Shown here: positions 54,559 through 63,755 of the stretch, piece by piece | How the letters are laid out: each line of letters starts with the position of its first letter | Position numbering within the stretch: the first letter of the stretch is position 1 | NCBI RefSeq assembly: GCF_902809845.1 | Contig: NZ_CADDWI010000009.1 | Location: forward strand, 310,001 to 374,000 | Direction of reading: 5' to 3' | Length of the DNA stretch: 64,000 nt | Source of the DNA: Chelativorans sp. Marseille-P2723 | GTDB lineage: Bacteria > Pseudomonadota > Alphaproteobacteria > Rhizobiales > Rhizobiaceae | Translations under genes and position numbers: made by a program | Notes under the pieces: model-generated | The model's database searches: none | Told to the model about the DNA's origin: nothing | Seen by the model: the letters and a program-made list of their open reading frames with translations, nothing else

Positions 54559-55311
54559 TCAGCGCCTTCCGACGAGCTTCGAGACCTGAATGAAATTCGC
54601 TTGTGCCTCCCCTTCAGCCAGGTCCAGAAGCGCCGTCCGCTTCGATCTTCCACGATCACCAGCAAGGTACTGAATCAATGCAAGATTCTGCCGGATCACC
54701 GCTTCATTCTGATTGGAGCGAGATAGCTCCGCGACTATAGGATAAGCTTCCTTAGCCTCTCCTGCCAAAGCAAGCGAAAGCGAGAGATTGTTAAGTGCCT
54801 CCTTATGCGTAGGAACACGGTTCAGAACGGTTCTATAGAGTTCCTGCGCCAGGTCATGACGACCATCCAGATCGCGAACTACACCCAGAGCGGTGAGCGC
54901 GTGGATATTTCCAGGCTCCCTTTGCAGGATGTCGTTCAGCAGGACCTCGGCTCCGGCGGGATTGTTACGGGCTAGTTCCACCCTGGCGAGCCCCAGCTTG
55001 CCTGGAAGCCGCGCGCTAAGTTCGATTGCTCTTCGATAGTGGGCGGACGCCTTCAGCAGAACTCCTTGCCGGAAATAAGCTTCGCCCAGCCCTAGCGCAG
55101 CGACACTGGAGCGGGGATTGTTCTCAGCGATCCTATCCAAGAGGGCATACGCCTTGTCATAGTCACCATAGCCCAGCATCCGCTCGCCAACGGAGATTTG
55201 CGCCAATGTACTGGTGCGGTTGCTGTTTGCAGTGGAACATGCAGCAAGAATCGCAACTCCGGCTACCGCCAACAGCCGGGGAACCACCCCACGTGCAAGG
55301 TTCAGCTTCAT
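54559..55311 (-). CDS. TPR lipoprotein of the type III region (y4yS/TadD-like)
   Basis: The 250-residue protein has a lipoprotein signal ending in the lipobox LAAC (Cys25) and then about five TPR repeats (MLGYGDYDKAYALLDRIAENNP, LLKASAHYRRAIELSARLP, GLARVELARNNPAGAEVLLNDIL, ALGVVRDLDGRHDLAQELYRTVL, NNLSLSLALAGEAKEAYPIV). TadD-type pilotins and rhizobial y4yS have this layout. A role in assembling the secretin encoded downstream is likely. Confidence 0.85.
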   Translation of the reverse strand: MKLNLARGVVPRLLAVAGVAILAACSTANSNRTSTLAQISVGERMLGYGDYDKAYALLDRIAENNPRSSVAALGLGEAYFRQGVLLKASAHYRRAIELSARLPGKLGLARVELARNNPAGAEVLLNDILQREPGNIHALTALGVVRDLDGRHDLAQELYRTVLNRVPTHKEALNNLSLSLALAGEAKEAYPIVAELSRSNQNEAVIRQNLALIQYLAGDRGRSKRTALLDLAEGEAQANFIQVSKLVGRR

Positions 55312-55653
55312 AGTTCACCTGACTGACCGAACACCCCCCAAAGATGCCGTCGCCTGTGAAAGTCAGCGCTAAGGCAGGGGGTAATCGTCAGGCCATTGCA
55401 TGGAGGCCGCAGCAACGCCTTTACCGGCGTGCGGTGATCGACATTGTAGCTGATTATTGCCCCTATGCCCCCGCACGCCGAACACGCGGAAAAGTGCATG
55501 AACAAACCGGATTACCATTTATCTCTCGCAAACAATCTACATACCAACGAACAGCAAAATCAATATGCGCATTCCATATCTGTATACCATATCGAAAGCA
55601 CGTTTATCCACCAAAAAATACCTTGGTTCTGACAGCAAGGGGAAAGGCTGAGG
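55312..55653. other. 342-bp gap between sctU and the TPR lipoprotein gene
   Basis: No gene is seen. The stretch 55500-55630 is clearly A/T-rich compared with the neighbouring genes and lies upstream of the minus-strand TPR lipoprotein/secretin/sctV genes. It is a likely promoter region for a second type III operon. No tts-box was identified with confidence. Confidence 0.35.
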
Positions 55654-56670
55654 CTAACTCATTGACGCCCTGAGGATTCTTTCAAAGTTGCGAGCAGCCC
55701 GTGCCGAAAGATACTGGCCGACCGGCGCCGCCCGATACAACTCAAGGGCTGCACCGGGCTGATTGATCGTCGGAATTTTCATAGAGGCAAATCTTCTGCG
55801 AAGAACTGGAACGCGCGCGCCCTTAGCTTTGAATACGATGTAGGGAGGCTGCTGCACACCTGGATAAAAGATGAGGGCCACGAGCACCTGATCACTATGC
55901 ACCACATGCGTTGCCTCCGATGGCAGCGGCATGGTTGCGTCGCTCACGGCGATGGATTTGCGCCCGGCCTTGATCTCAGGGTCCCCTTCCTGCCCTTTAT
56001 ACTCTCTTTTTACCTCATCCTTCGTCATCTTGTTCTGTGAGATGAACAGAAGACTCTGAATGCGGTAGTCGATAGCGGCCATCACCAACAGGGCGATCAG
56101 AATGGATATGATGGCAGTCCGGATAATCTTGACAAAGAGCGGATAAAGACACGCTTCGCCGCAATAGCTTGCATTTAGGGAATTTTCTATGTTGGCATAG
56201 ATTGATATGTATAATATTACGCATACAGAAAAGAAGAAAACAAGCAGTCGCACAAAATTGTATAGAGTAGACTTGGAGAATATGCTCTTCACCTGGTTGA
56301 CAGGATTCAATTTTTGGAACTTTATAGAAAGTGCTTTCGGCGCGAACAGGAACTTGTTCATCAGCATTCCAAAAAGCACGGAAAACAGCGATGAGGCGGC
56401 GCAGATCGCCAGAATAAAGTAAAGCGCGTCCAGAGTCGCGGGGAGACTCAGCGCCCACGCTGCACCGAAGTCTTCGTCGATATTCGAAAAGACAGCTGTC
56501 GAAAGGTCGAGGAGTACTTTAGAAAGTCGGTCGAAAAGCCCCGCAATGAGCAGCAGGGTGAAGGTTAGAAGCGCAGCCTCGATGACGTTCCTGCGCTGCG
56601 GAACCTGCCCTTCCTTGCGCCGTTCATCCAGTCGGTGCGGTGTCGGCGCCTCGGTTTTCTCGCCGCTCAT
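55654..56670 (-). CDS. sctU: Type III export apparatus switch protein SctU (RhcU), lacking NPTH
   Basis: The 338-residue protein has the SctU/FlhB layout: SGEKTEAPTPHRLDERRKEGQVPQRR, four membrane segments, and a cytoplasmic domain with KMTKDEVKREYKGQEGDPEIKAGRK. In all well-studied homologues an NPTH motif then cleaves itself and switches substrate class. Here that motif is absent: aligning the following strand (LVALIFYPG with the usual IAIGILY) puts SDQV in its place. The linker is also shorter. The rest of the C-terminal domain is present but diverged. The start overlaps the sctT stop as ATGA. Confidence 0.9.
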   Translation of the reverse strand: MSGEKTEAPTPHRLDERRKEGQVPQRRNVIEAALLTFTLLLIAGLFDRLSKVLLDLSTAVFSNIDEDFGAAWALSLPATLDALYFILAICAASSLFSVLFGMLMNKFLFAPKALSIKFQKLNPVNQVKSIFSKSTLYNFVRLLVFFFSVCVILYISIYANIENSLNASYCGEACLYPLFVKIIRTAIISILIALLVMAAIDYRIQSLLFISQNKMTKDEVKREYKGQEGDPEIKAGRKSIAVSDATMPLPSEATHVVHSDQVLVALIFYPGVQQPPYIVFKAKGARVPVLRRRFASMKIPTINQPGAALELYRAAPVGQYLSARAARNFERILRASMS

Positions 56671-57470
56671 GGGATGAGTGCCTGCTTCAGGAGCTCCAAC
56701 GCTCCGGAAAGCACCTGCAGAACGTTCGGGTAGAGAATGCTCATATAGAAAATCAGCATGACCATGAGGACGGCGGACTTCACCGGCATGCCGAGGGTAA
56801 GCGCGTTGAGGCTTTGGGCGGAGCGGGCCAGGAAGGCAATGCAGATGTCGCTCAGGAACATGAACCCGGAAATTGGCAGGACAAGCACCATGGCCGTGAT
56901 GTAAACCATCCCGGCAAACCGCAGGAAAAGGAGCATCATCTCCGGTGAAATGTCAGGGAGAAGCTCCAGCGGCCGCCATATAGTGACGCTTTGGTAGAAC
57001 ATCGTCATCACCATCAAGAAACCGCCGGCGGCGAAGAAATAACCAGCAAAAAGCTGAGACAGAAAGATCGCCGTCGGCGTCGTCTGTGCGGAGAAAATCA
57101 CGTCGAAATCTTCCGCCTGTGTGCTGCCGCGCTGGGTATCGAGAATGGCGCCTGCCAGTTCCAATCCGCGTACAGGCAGCCAGGTGAGTGCCCCGAGAAA
57201 AAGACCGAGCGTCAGTTCTTTCACGATCAACAGGAGATAGGCAGGCAGCACATCTTTTCTTTCTGCAATCTCTGCTGCCAGTTCCGGCATGATCGGAAAA
57301 CTCAAGGCAGCCATCACGCCAAAACGCACGACCCGCGGGACGCTGCGGCGGGAAAAAAAGGGAGAAGCCGCCAGAAATCCTGTCAGACGAGAAACGGACA
57401 GCATGAACGCAAGCAGAAGATCCAGCAGTTCGCGATTGTCCGACGCCAGGAATGAGAACGCTCCGGCCAT
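56667..57470 (-). CDS. sctT: Type III export apparatus protein SctT (RhcT)
   Basis: The 267-residue membrane protein is of the SctT/FliR family: RLTGFLAASPFFSRRSVPRVVRFGVMAALSFP, LPVRGLELAGAILDTQRGSTQAEDFD and TSLEL-like segments, with six or more membrane helices. It forms part of the inner-membrane export gate with SctR and SctS. It starts 1 bp after sctS ends and overlaps sctU by 4 bp. Confidence 0.94.
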   Translation of the reverse strand: MAGAFSFLASDNRELLDLLLAFMLSVSRLTGFLAASPFFSRRSVPRVVRFGVMAALSFPIMPELAAEIAERKDVLPAYLLLIVKELTLGLFLGALTWLPVRGLELAGAILDTQRGSTQAEDFDVIFSAQTTPTAIFLSQLFAGYFFAAGGFLMVMTMFYQSVTIWRPLELLPDISPEMMLLFLRFAGMVYITAMVLVLPISGFMFLSDICIAFLARSAQSLNALTLGMPVKSAVLMVMLIFYMSILYPNVLQVLSGALELLKQALIP

Positions 57471-57471
57471 T

Positions 57472-57735
57472 CTAGATCCCGATGATCTTGTCCATGGCTT
57501 GGTTCAAAAATCCGAGCAGATAAGAGGACATCCAGCCGATTGAGATCGATAGCATAAGCACAACGGCTGCCAGCTTGGCTGCGAAGGCCACGGTCTGCTC
57601 CTGAACCTGTATCAAGGTCTGGATGAGCGCCACGACCAGCCCTACCACCGTGGCGGCAATAATTATCGGCATGGATAGATAGAAAACCATCACGATGGCA
57701 TTCCGCGCCATCATCAACACTTCATCGGGAAACAA
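57472..57735 (-). CDS. sctS: Type III export apparatus protein SctS (RhcS)
   Basis: The 87-residue protein has two membrane helices and the SctS/FliQ pattern MPIIIAATVVGLVVALIQTLIQVQEQTVAFAAKL. It is a component of the export gate. Length matches the family. It lies between the frameshifted sctR and sctT and appears intact. Confidence 0.95.
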   Translation of the reverse strand: MFPDEVLMMARNAIVMVFYLSMPIIIAATVVGLVVALIQTLIQVQEQTVAFAAKLAAVVLMLSISIGWMSSYLLGFLNQAMDKIIGI

Positions 57736-57771
57736 TGTGCGACTCCTTCTCGCCTCCCGAGGTTCAGGGCT

Positions 57772-58427
57772 TCACCGGGCGTAGCTCAGCACCAGGTTGT
57801 GAAGCACGAGCGACCAGCCATCGGCCGCCACGAACAAAAGAATCTTTATGGGCAGCGATACCAGCATGGGCGGCACCATCATCGCGCCCATAGCCAGAAG
57901 AACGTTCGAAACTACCATGTCGATGATGACGAAGGGCAGAAAGATGAGAAAGGCGATTTGGAATGCGCGGGTGAGTTCCGAGGTAACGTGGGCGGGCAAA
58001 AGGATAAACAGGTTGTCATTTGTAATCTGGTCATGCAGCCTTTCCGGCCACATATGTCTGGCTGCATCCATGAAGAATTGCAGCTCGCGCGGCGTTGAAA
58101 AGCGCTGAAGATAATCGGTAAACGCTTCGGATATGATGGTGAACATTCCCGAAACATTCTCCCACCCGTGAAGCCCAGCTGCTGCTCCTGCACCTGCCCT
58201 ATAACAGAGTCGGCCATGGGCACCATAATGAAGGCGGTCAGCGTGAAGGCGATGGAGTTGATGACCAGGGCAGAGGGTGCCTGTTGCACACCAATCGCAT
58301 TGCGCAGGAGCATCAAGACGATAGAGATCTTGGTGAAAGCCGTCCCCATCACCGCCATGAACGGGAGCAGGCTCAAAGCCATGATGGCGATGGTGGTGGG
58401 AAGTATGGCGGGAAAATTCTCAGTCAT
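57772..58427 (-). pseudogene. sctR: Type III export apparatus protein SctR (RhcR), frameshifted
   Basis: Two frames together give a normal SctR/FliP protein of about 218 residues. The first runs from the ATG at 58427 ([23 protein letters not shown] ... [18 protein letters not shown]). The second continues [22 protein letters not shown] ... [34 protein letters not shown] to the stop at 57772. The join, near 58155-58165, needs a -1 shift in the minus-strand run ACGGGTGGGAG, as if one G were lost. It could be a true mutation, a sequencing error, or recoding. Internal ATG at 58146 with GGGA just upstream might allow separate translation of the second part. The start overlaps sctQ by 8 bp. Confidence 0.88.
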
Positions 58428-59478
58428 TATCTTTGATACCCGGCCAATAGCTGATCTGAATCCCGACCGTTTCTCCGATCTGCACCAAATGGCCCCTAGC
58501 TGTCGGAGCGCCATTGGCAAGAATCGTTACAGGCTGGGTGAGATCGAGCTTGAGGTCGAGAACGGCTCCTGGCCCTAACTGGCGTAACTCGGACAAGCTT
58601 ATGCGCCGGGCCGGCAGTAGAAAATCTAGCCTTACAGGCAAGCCTCCGACCGGATCTGAAACTGGCGGCGCATCGTAAACGGCTCCGGCCTCAAGTGCCA
58701 GTTCTTCCAATTCCTCATCGTTATCCATTGATGCTTGCATTCCTGCATCCTCGAGAACGTTTATCGCCCCGGTTGCGATATCGATTTCGGCGTGGAAAGT
58801 GGCGGCATCAGCGACTTCAAGCACCGCCCGAAGTCCCTCTCCTCGAAGCGCGCCCGCAAACAGCGTGTCACCGACCTCAAGGCCACTGTACTCGCAAAAG
58901 GACAGCGGCCGCCCAGTCAGCAGAACACGGCAGTGGAATTCCGGATCGAGTGTGCTGACCATCCGCTCGGGCTGCATCTCCAGCAGGAAAGCGATCCGGC
59001 TTTCGTTAATTCCGGAAAGTTCGAGCGAGAAGGGAAAGCTGTTTCCCTCAACCACAACGCTTCCATTCAACCGGGTAAGCGGTGGGCCTTCGTGCCGCTG
59101 ATCGGCCAGCAGTACACGTGCATCGACTTCAAGAATTCTGCTCGCCATCTCCTCGCCGGCGAACGCCTCCAGAGCCATGATCGCCCGCCATTCAGCAGGG
59201 AGGCACGCAGCATCCTCTTCACGCCAGCCGGGCAGAAGATAATCGCTCAGAAGATCTATAAGGTGGATCTCAATACACAGTACAGCCGTCCCGAGGTCGG
59301 TCGACGCCTTCAATTCCACACATGTGCCGGTCAAATGGACGCGAGACCCGAAATGCACTGCCAGCGGCACCGGAGCCACCTCCGGACCGACGAACAGCCA
59401 GCGGGTCGCTGCCAAATGGTTAATGAGCGCTACTATCCCAGGAGAAATGGCCGGCAGTACGGAAAGGTCAGGCGGCAT
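58420..59478 (-). CDS. sctQ: Type III C-ring component SctQ (RhcQ)
   Basis: The 352-residue protein has a diverged N-terminal part and a C-terminal SpoA domain (VRLDFLLPARRISLSELRQLGPGAVLDLKLDLTQPVTILANGAPTARGHLVQIGETVGIQI), the mark of SctQ/FliN. It forms the cytoplasmic sorting platform. The ATG at 59478 follows GAGGAAGGG and overlaps sctO by 11 bp. Confidence 0.92.
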   Translation of the reverse strand: MPPDLSVLPAISPGIVALINHLAATRWLFVGPEVAPVPLAVHFGSRVHLTGTCVELKASTDLGTAVLCIEIHLIDLLSDYLLPGWREEDAACLPAEWRAIMALEAFAGEEMASRILEVDARVLLADQRHEGPPLTRLNGSVVVEGNSFPFSLELSGINESRIAFLLEMQPERMVSTLDPEFHCRVLLTGRPLSFCEYSGLEVGDTLFAGALRGEGLRAVLEVADAATFHAEIDIATGAINVLEDAGMQASMDNDEELEELALEAGAVYDAPPVSDPVGGLPVRLDFLLPARRISLSELRQLGPGAVLDLKLDLTQPVTILANGAPTARGHLVQIGETVGIQISYWPGIKDND

Positions 59479-59953
59479 AGCCCTTCCTCGCAGCCATTTG
59501 CTCGCAAAACTCATCAAGCGCCGCTTCCTCGCGCAATTCCTCCGAATGCATCCGCTGCTGGCGCAAATGTGTCTGTATATGCTCGCTCTTGTTAAGTTTC
59601 ACGGCGCTGTTCGCCCGCTGGCGACCGGCAATGCGCACACGTTCCTTCGCTTCAAGCAGCCGGGTCTCGCACTCTGCGCGGTGATTGGCGAGTTCCTGCG
59701 CCTTCTCCTTCGTCTTGCGAAGCGTTTCTTCGACGGCAAGAAGATCATTGACGGAAACGCTCTTGTTGAGAAGGTTCGTCAGAAGGTCGATCTCGAGCGT
59801 CCTCGTCTGCTCAAGATAATCGTCAATGGCTTGTTGTGCCGCCTCGCAATCTGCATCAGCCTGCCGAAGAGCGGCTTCCTCAAGCTTCTCCGCGGTAATC
59901 ATGCGGTCCAGCCGGCGCTGGCGGATGGCGACGATCTTCGAGAAGTCAATCAT
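59468..59953 (-). CDS. sctO: Type III stalk protein SctO (y4yJ-like)
   Basis: The 161-residue protein is a nearly continuous charged coiled coil ([54 protein letters not shown]), typical of the SctO/FliJ stalk that couples the ATPase to the gate. It lies between sctN and sctQ as in rhizobial clusters. The ATG at 59953 overlaps the end of sctN. Confidence 0.85.
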   Translation of the reverse strand: MIDFSKIVAIRQRRLDRMITAEKLEEAALRQADADCEAAQQAIDDYLEQTRTLEIDLLTNLLNKSVSVNDLLAVEETLRKTKEKAQELANHRAECETRLLEAKERVRIAGRQRANSAVKLNKSEHIQTHLRQQRMHSEELREEAALDEFCEQMAARKGYAA

Positions 59954-61289
59954 GGCCAACCGCTTCCTTCAGCGCTTCCACAGTCTGCTCGAAGCTCAGA
60001 ACCTCGTCCATGCCTTGACGAAGAAAAGCATCGAGCATCGGCTTGCGTGCCACGGCTTCGTCTGCAAGGGGATCAGCCCCTTCAGAATATTCCCCGATCC
60101 TCAAGAGAAGCTCGACCTCGTCATATCTGGCAAGCAAGGCACGAAGCTTGCTGATCGCTTCGAGATGATCGGAGGAGGCTATGCGGTTCAGGACGCGGCT
60201 GGCGCTGGCTGTGACGTCTATGGCCGGATAGTGGCCGGCCGCGGCGAGTTTGCGCGAAAGGATGATGTGCCCGTCCAGGAGCGAACGGGCCTCGTCAGCA
60301 ACGGGCTCGTTCATGTCATCGCCCTCCACCAGAACGGTATAAAGAGCGGTGATGGAACCTTCGCCACTGCGGCCGGTACGCTCCACAAGACCTGGAAGCT
60401 GCTCAAAGACCGAAGGCGGGAATCCGCGCCTGGTCGGAGGTTCTCCGGCGGCCAGGCCAATCTGACGTTGCGCGCGGGCAAAACGCGTCAGGCTGTCCAT
60501 GATCAAGAGCACGCGTTCGCCGCGGTCACGGTGAAATTCGGCTATCGCCGTCGCAGTATACGCCGCCTTTACCTGTTCAATTGCCGGCCGGTCGGAGGTC
60601 GCCACAACGATGGTCGATTTCGCCAGACCTTCAGGGCCGAGCTGGTCATCGATGAATTCGCGCACTTCGCGCCCACGCTCGCCGATCAACGCTACGATGC
60701 AGCGGTCGTATTCAGCAAACCGAACCATCAGCGAGACCAGGGTAGACTTGCCGCCGCCTGCAGCCGCAAAGATGCCCATGCGCTGGCCCTCGCCGCATGT
60801 CAAAGCACCATCAAGCGCCTTTACGCCAAGGACGAAGGGTCGTTCTATAGGCGGGCGCAGCATCGGATTGGGCGGCGACCGGTCAGCCGGATAGAAGAGG
60901 CGGGGGGCAAGCGGGTGGCCGGAATCAAGAGGTTTGCCCATTGCGTCAAGCACCCGGCCGGTCAACTCTTCACCAACGGGAACCTCAAACGTGCCCATCA
61001 CGGACTGGATTGTCGAATTATGCGAGATGCCCAGGGTGCGCCCATAGGGTGTTAAAATGGCCTCCCCCTGATCGAATCCGACAACCTCCGCCAGAATCGG
61101 CTGTCCCGTGGTGCGTGAAATCGAGCAGACTTCACCGATGCTGAAATTCCCAGCCGCCCGAACCAGCGGCCCCGTGGTCCTGCTCACCCGCCCTCGCCGC
61201 CTGAACGGCCGTTGGCGCTCGAACAAGAGGTCAGCCATGCAATCATCGATGGCGCCGGCGGCAGATGAAGGTTTACGCTTTGGTGCCAT
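59946..61289 (-). CDS. sctN: Type III secretion ATPase SctN (RhcN)
   Basis: The 447-residue ATPase has [12 protein letters not shown], the Walker A region [12 protein letters not shown] near residue 170, [11 protein letters not shown], Walker [17 protein letters not shown] and the [25 protein letters not shown] segment of type III and flagellar ATPases. It unfolds and releases substrates from chaperones at the base of the machine. The ATG at 61289 has AAGGGA upstream; an ATG at 61304 is possible. It overlaps sctL by 17 bp. Confidence 0.96.
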   Translation of the reverse strand: MAPKRKPSSAAGAIDDCMADLLFERQRPFRRRGRVSRTTGPLVRAAGNFSIGEVCSISRTTGQPILAEVVGFDQGEAILTPYGRTLGISHNSTIQSVMGTFEVPVGEELTGRVLDAMGKPLDSGHPLAPRLFYPADRSPPNPMLRPPIERPFVLGVKALDGALTCGEGQRMGIFAAAGGGKSTLVSLMVRFAEYDRCIVALIGERGREVREFIDDQLGPEGLAKSTIVVATSDRPAIEQVKAAYTATAIAEFHRDRGERVLLIMDSLTRFARAQRQIGLAAGEPPTRRGFPPSVFEQLPGLVERTGRSGEGSITALYTVLVEGDDMNEPVADEARSLLDGHIILSRKLAAAGHYPAIDVTASASRVLNRIASSDHLEAISKLRALLARYDEVELLLRIGEYSEGADPLADEAVARKPMLDAFLRQGMDEVLSFEQTVEALKEAVGHD

Positions 61290-61917
61290 TTGCTTTCCCT
61301 TCATCCTTGTCCCCGCTGCTTACCGGAAGTGACTTTAGAGCGGCAATGGCCTCCTCAACCAGCACAGGCATGCTGGCATCGATGACTTCGAGTCCAGCAT
61401 AGATCAGGCATTCATCTTCACCCATTTGCGGATTGGGTTCTGGCTTGATGGGTACGAGGCTCTTGTTGCGGCGTCTGGCCGCGCTGATCGCCGATCTAAG
61501 GGTGCGCAAGTTCGCCGGGTGAACCATGATCGCGATTTCGGGGTCGCCGCGCAGGTCGTCCAGTGCCTCCAGCGCTATCGAAAGCCATTCTTTCCGCGGC
61601 ATGTAACCCAGAACAGAGTACAGGCACTGGCGCAGCATTCCATCGAGTTCAGCGCGAAGCTGTGTTCGGGCGGCATCAAGATTTTTGATCGCGGCAGAGA
61701 ACTGTTGCAACCCCTCGGCATAACCAGCCTGTCGGGCGTTCTGGTGTATGGTCCCGCGGCTTTGCCGTGCACGGCGCAGGCATTCGGCAGCTTTTCCTCG
61801 CGCCACCTTCACAATAGTTTCCGCCTCCGCCAGATGGCGGAAGCACTCGGCTTTCAGGATTCCGTTGGCTGGAAAAACATCTTCCCCCTGTTGGTCGATC
61901 GCTTTAACCCGCAGCAT
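61273..61917 (-). CDS. sctL: Type III ATPase regulator SctL (NolV-like)
   Basis: The 214-residue protein has an N-terminal helical region ([26 protein letters not shown]) and a globular C-terminal part ([39 protein letters not shown]) as in SctL/FliH stators. It lies directly before sctN as nolV does before rhcN. The ATG at 61917 was preferred to a TTG at 61935. It overlaps sctK by 14 bp. Confidence 0.88.
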   Translation of the reverse strand: MLRVKAIDQQGEDVFPANGILKAECFRHLAEAETIVKVARGKAAECLRRARQSRGTIHQNARQAGYAEGLQQFSAAIKNLDAARTQLRAELDGMLRQCLYSVLGYMPRKEWLSIALEALDDLRGDPEIAIMVHPANLRTLRSAISAARRRNKSLVPIKPEPNPQMGEDECLIYAGLEVIDASMPVLVEEAIAALKSLPVSSGDKDEGKANGTKA

Positions 61918-62518
61918 CGCGATGTTCCCGCGCAAGCATCAGGTAACGCAGAATACATGCCTCGTCAGGATCGCTCGCAGCAAAGGTCCGCGGCTCCGGG
62001 AAAGCTCCAGGCGGATACTTCAGCAGCAGTCGCTCCCGGCAGGCCGGCGGCAGCATGCCTATAAGGTATGCCTTGAGCATCGTTGCATATTCCTCCAGTG
62101 CATCGGCCGATACAGCGGTCAGAACGTGGAGATTCTCGAATGAGGGGAAGCGGCTATCGCCAAGCCCTCTGATCAATGCCTGATCTTCGCACCATGATGC
62201 AATACCGCTTAGCAAAGTACCGCTCGTGGCCATCCGAATTGCTTTGTGATTGATCATAACCGCCATTATCCGGCATAATCGGTTAAGCGATTCCAGTTCT
62301 TCATCCATCAAATACGCAAACAGACGCAACGTCTCCGCTCGCGACTCCGTAAACGGCGGCAGCTTTCTGAGAATCTGCTTGTTGAGCATCGGCCCCAGGA
62401 GGCGGATGTTGGTTAGCCGGGCTGCAATCTGAGCATCACGCAGTCCAAGCACGGCCGGGAGGTTGTCGGGCATGATGTGATCGAGAGGTGTCTCGTCAAA
62501 GCTGCAATGCGGATGCAT
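61904..62518 (-). CDS. sctK: Type III accessory protein SctK (NolU-like)
   Basis: The 204-residue protein has the position and length of rhizobial NolU/SctK, which anchors the sorting platform to the basal body. Sequence features are weak (LPAVLGLRDAQIAARLTNIRLLG, LNKQILRKLPPF). The ATG at 62518 overlaps the sctJ stop by one base (TGATG). The call depends mainly on the sctJ-sctK-sctL order. Confidence 0.8.
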   Translation of the reverse strand: MHPHCSFDETPLDHIMPDNLPAVLGLRDAQIAARLTNIRLLGPMLNKQILRKLPPFTESRAETLRLFAYLMDEELESLNRLCRIMAVMINHKAIRMATSGTLLSGIASWCEDQALIRGLGDSRFPSFENLHVLTAVSADALEEYATMLKAYLIGMLPPACRERLLLKYPPGAFPEPRTFAASDPDEACILRYLMLAREHRDAAG

Positions 62519-63327
62519 CAAGCGGCCTCCTTCCGCCGGCCCTTCAGCAGATTCTCTATCGCAAACATGCCTCCGGCTCCTACTATTGCTCCCAACAGGC
62601 CCATGCCTCCAAGCACCACAAGGGCTTGCATCTTGCTGCTGCGCTGCATGATGACGCCTCCCAGGGCAACAAGATCCATTTTCGGGGCCGAAGGCGTATC
62701 CACTGGGGAAATAACAACCCCCACCCGTTCGTAATCAATCTTCTCGACACTGTAAGAAACAAGCTGCTTGATCTGCGGAACGAGCTCGGCAGTGATGGCG
62801 TCCCGCGCTACCAGTACCAGAACGGAGGCGCTGGGCGGTGGCGCCTCCTCGAAAGGTGTCTGCTTGCGAGGGTTGGCGATATGCACTTGCGCGGAGATGA
62901 CGCCTGGGATGGACGACACCATGCTCGACAGTTCCTGCGATAGAGCGAAGTTGAACCTCGCCCATTCCTGCACAGGGCTGGTTACAAGACCATCGCCTGT
63001 AAACACGTCGCCCATCGTCTCATATTTACGGCGAGGCAATCCAAGGCTTTGAAGAAGCTCGACCGCCTGGGCAAACTGGCTTTCTTCCACCATCAGCGTG
63101 ATCCGATTGTCCTTGTCGGACTTTTTCGACGCGTCGATGCTGTACTCCAGCAGCTTGCTCAGCATTTCATTAGCTTCTGCTTCGTTCAGCCCGGTATGCA
63201 GCGGCACCTTGCAAGCAGCAAGGAATGCACACAGCGCCGCGCAGACCATAAACCGCCCAAGAGGCCATCGTGAACGACGCCTCATGCTGGTACTCGCAGT
63301 AAGATAGTGACAAGGCGCGTATATCAT
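62518..63327 (-). CDS. sctJ: Type III inner-membrane ring lipoprotein SctJ (NolT-like)
   Basis: The 269-residue protein has a lipoprotein signal ending in the lipobox LAAC. A YscJ/PrgK ring-building domain follows (LHTGLNEAEANEMLSKLLEYSIDA, LPRRKYETMGDVFTGDGLVTSPVQEWARFNFALSQELSSMVSSIPGVISAQVHI). A C-terminal membrane helix lies near residues 235-255. The ATG at 63327 overlaps the sctI stop (ATGA); an ATG at 63285 would give a shorter signal peptide and is possible. Confidence 0.94.
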   Translation of the reverse strand: MIYAPCHYLTASTSMRRRSRWPLGRFMVCAALCAFLAACKVPLHTGLNEAEANEMLSKLLEYSIDASKKSDKDNRITLMVEESQFAQAVELLQSLGLPRRKYETMGDVFTGDGLVTSPVQEWARFNFALSQELSSMVSSIPGVISAQVHIANPRKQTPFEEAPPPSASVLVLVARDAITAELVPQIKQLVSYSVEKIDYERVGVVISPVDTPSAPKMDLVALGGVIMQRSSKMQALVVLGGMGLLGAIVGAGGMFAIENLLKGRRKEAA

Positions 63328-63722
63328 TGGCTCGACAGAAGCTGCTGCACCCCGTTCACAATTTTACTAACCGCTTTGACAGCCGCTTCAAGTTGTATTT
63401 TATCGGCGTTTTGTGCAACTTTATTGCGAATATAGTCGCGATTGTCGTTATGCAGCTGGATGATCTTGTTCTTTGTTACATCCATGAGCCGCGCCTGCTC
63501 TGGCGTTAAATATTTCGGATGGTCGGCCCAGCGGCGGAACAACTCCTGAACCGGCCTTGGCAGGCTCATCAGCGGGCTCGACGGATCAAGGGCGTCATTA
63601 ATGTCACCGACGATACTCTCCTCCTGCTGACGAAGCGTTTCGATCAGACGGGTTTGTAAACCGTCCACGCCCGGAGCAGCGGGTTTTTCCTGCGGTGCAC
63701 TTAGCGTGAAAGATATGCTCAT
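63324..63722 (-). CDS. sctI: Probable type III inner rod protein SctI (NolB position)
   Basis: The 132-residue protein has an irregular N-terminus, a middle segment PSSPLMSLPRPVQELFRRWADHPKYL, and a C-terminal helix (KIQLEAAVKAVSKIVNGVQQLLSSQ). That helix resembles the conserved end of SctI proteins (a V-x-x-VSK-x-x-x-x-VQ-x-LL pattern). It sits directly before sctJ, where nolB lies in rhizobia. Rod subunits are secreted early and form a gate-to-needle adaptor. Assignment is by this tail and position. Confidence 0.68.
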   Translation of the reverse strand: MSISFTLSAPQEKPAAPGVDGLQTRLIETLRQQEESIVGDINDALDPSSPLMSLPRPVQELFRRWADHPKYLTPEQARLMDVTKNKIIQLHNDNRDYIRNKVAQNADKIQLEAAVKAVSKIVNGVQQLLSSQ

Positions 63723-63755
63723 CCGACGATTATCCTTTTGCAGTGCATACAGGAA

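Noticed and set aside
55312-55653. tts-box upstream of type III genes
   Set aside because: No convincing match to the rhizobial tts-box was seen and ttsI is not in the window.
59826-61055. 409-codon open frame on the plus strand
   Set aside because: Antisense to sctN, whose ATPase motifs are unmistakable; the plus-strand product has no sensible pattern.
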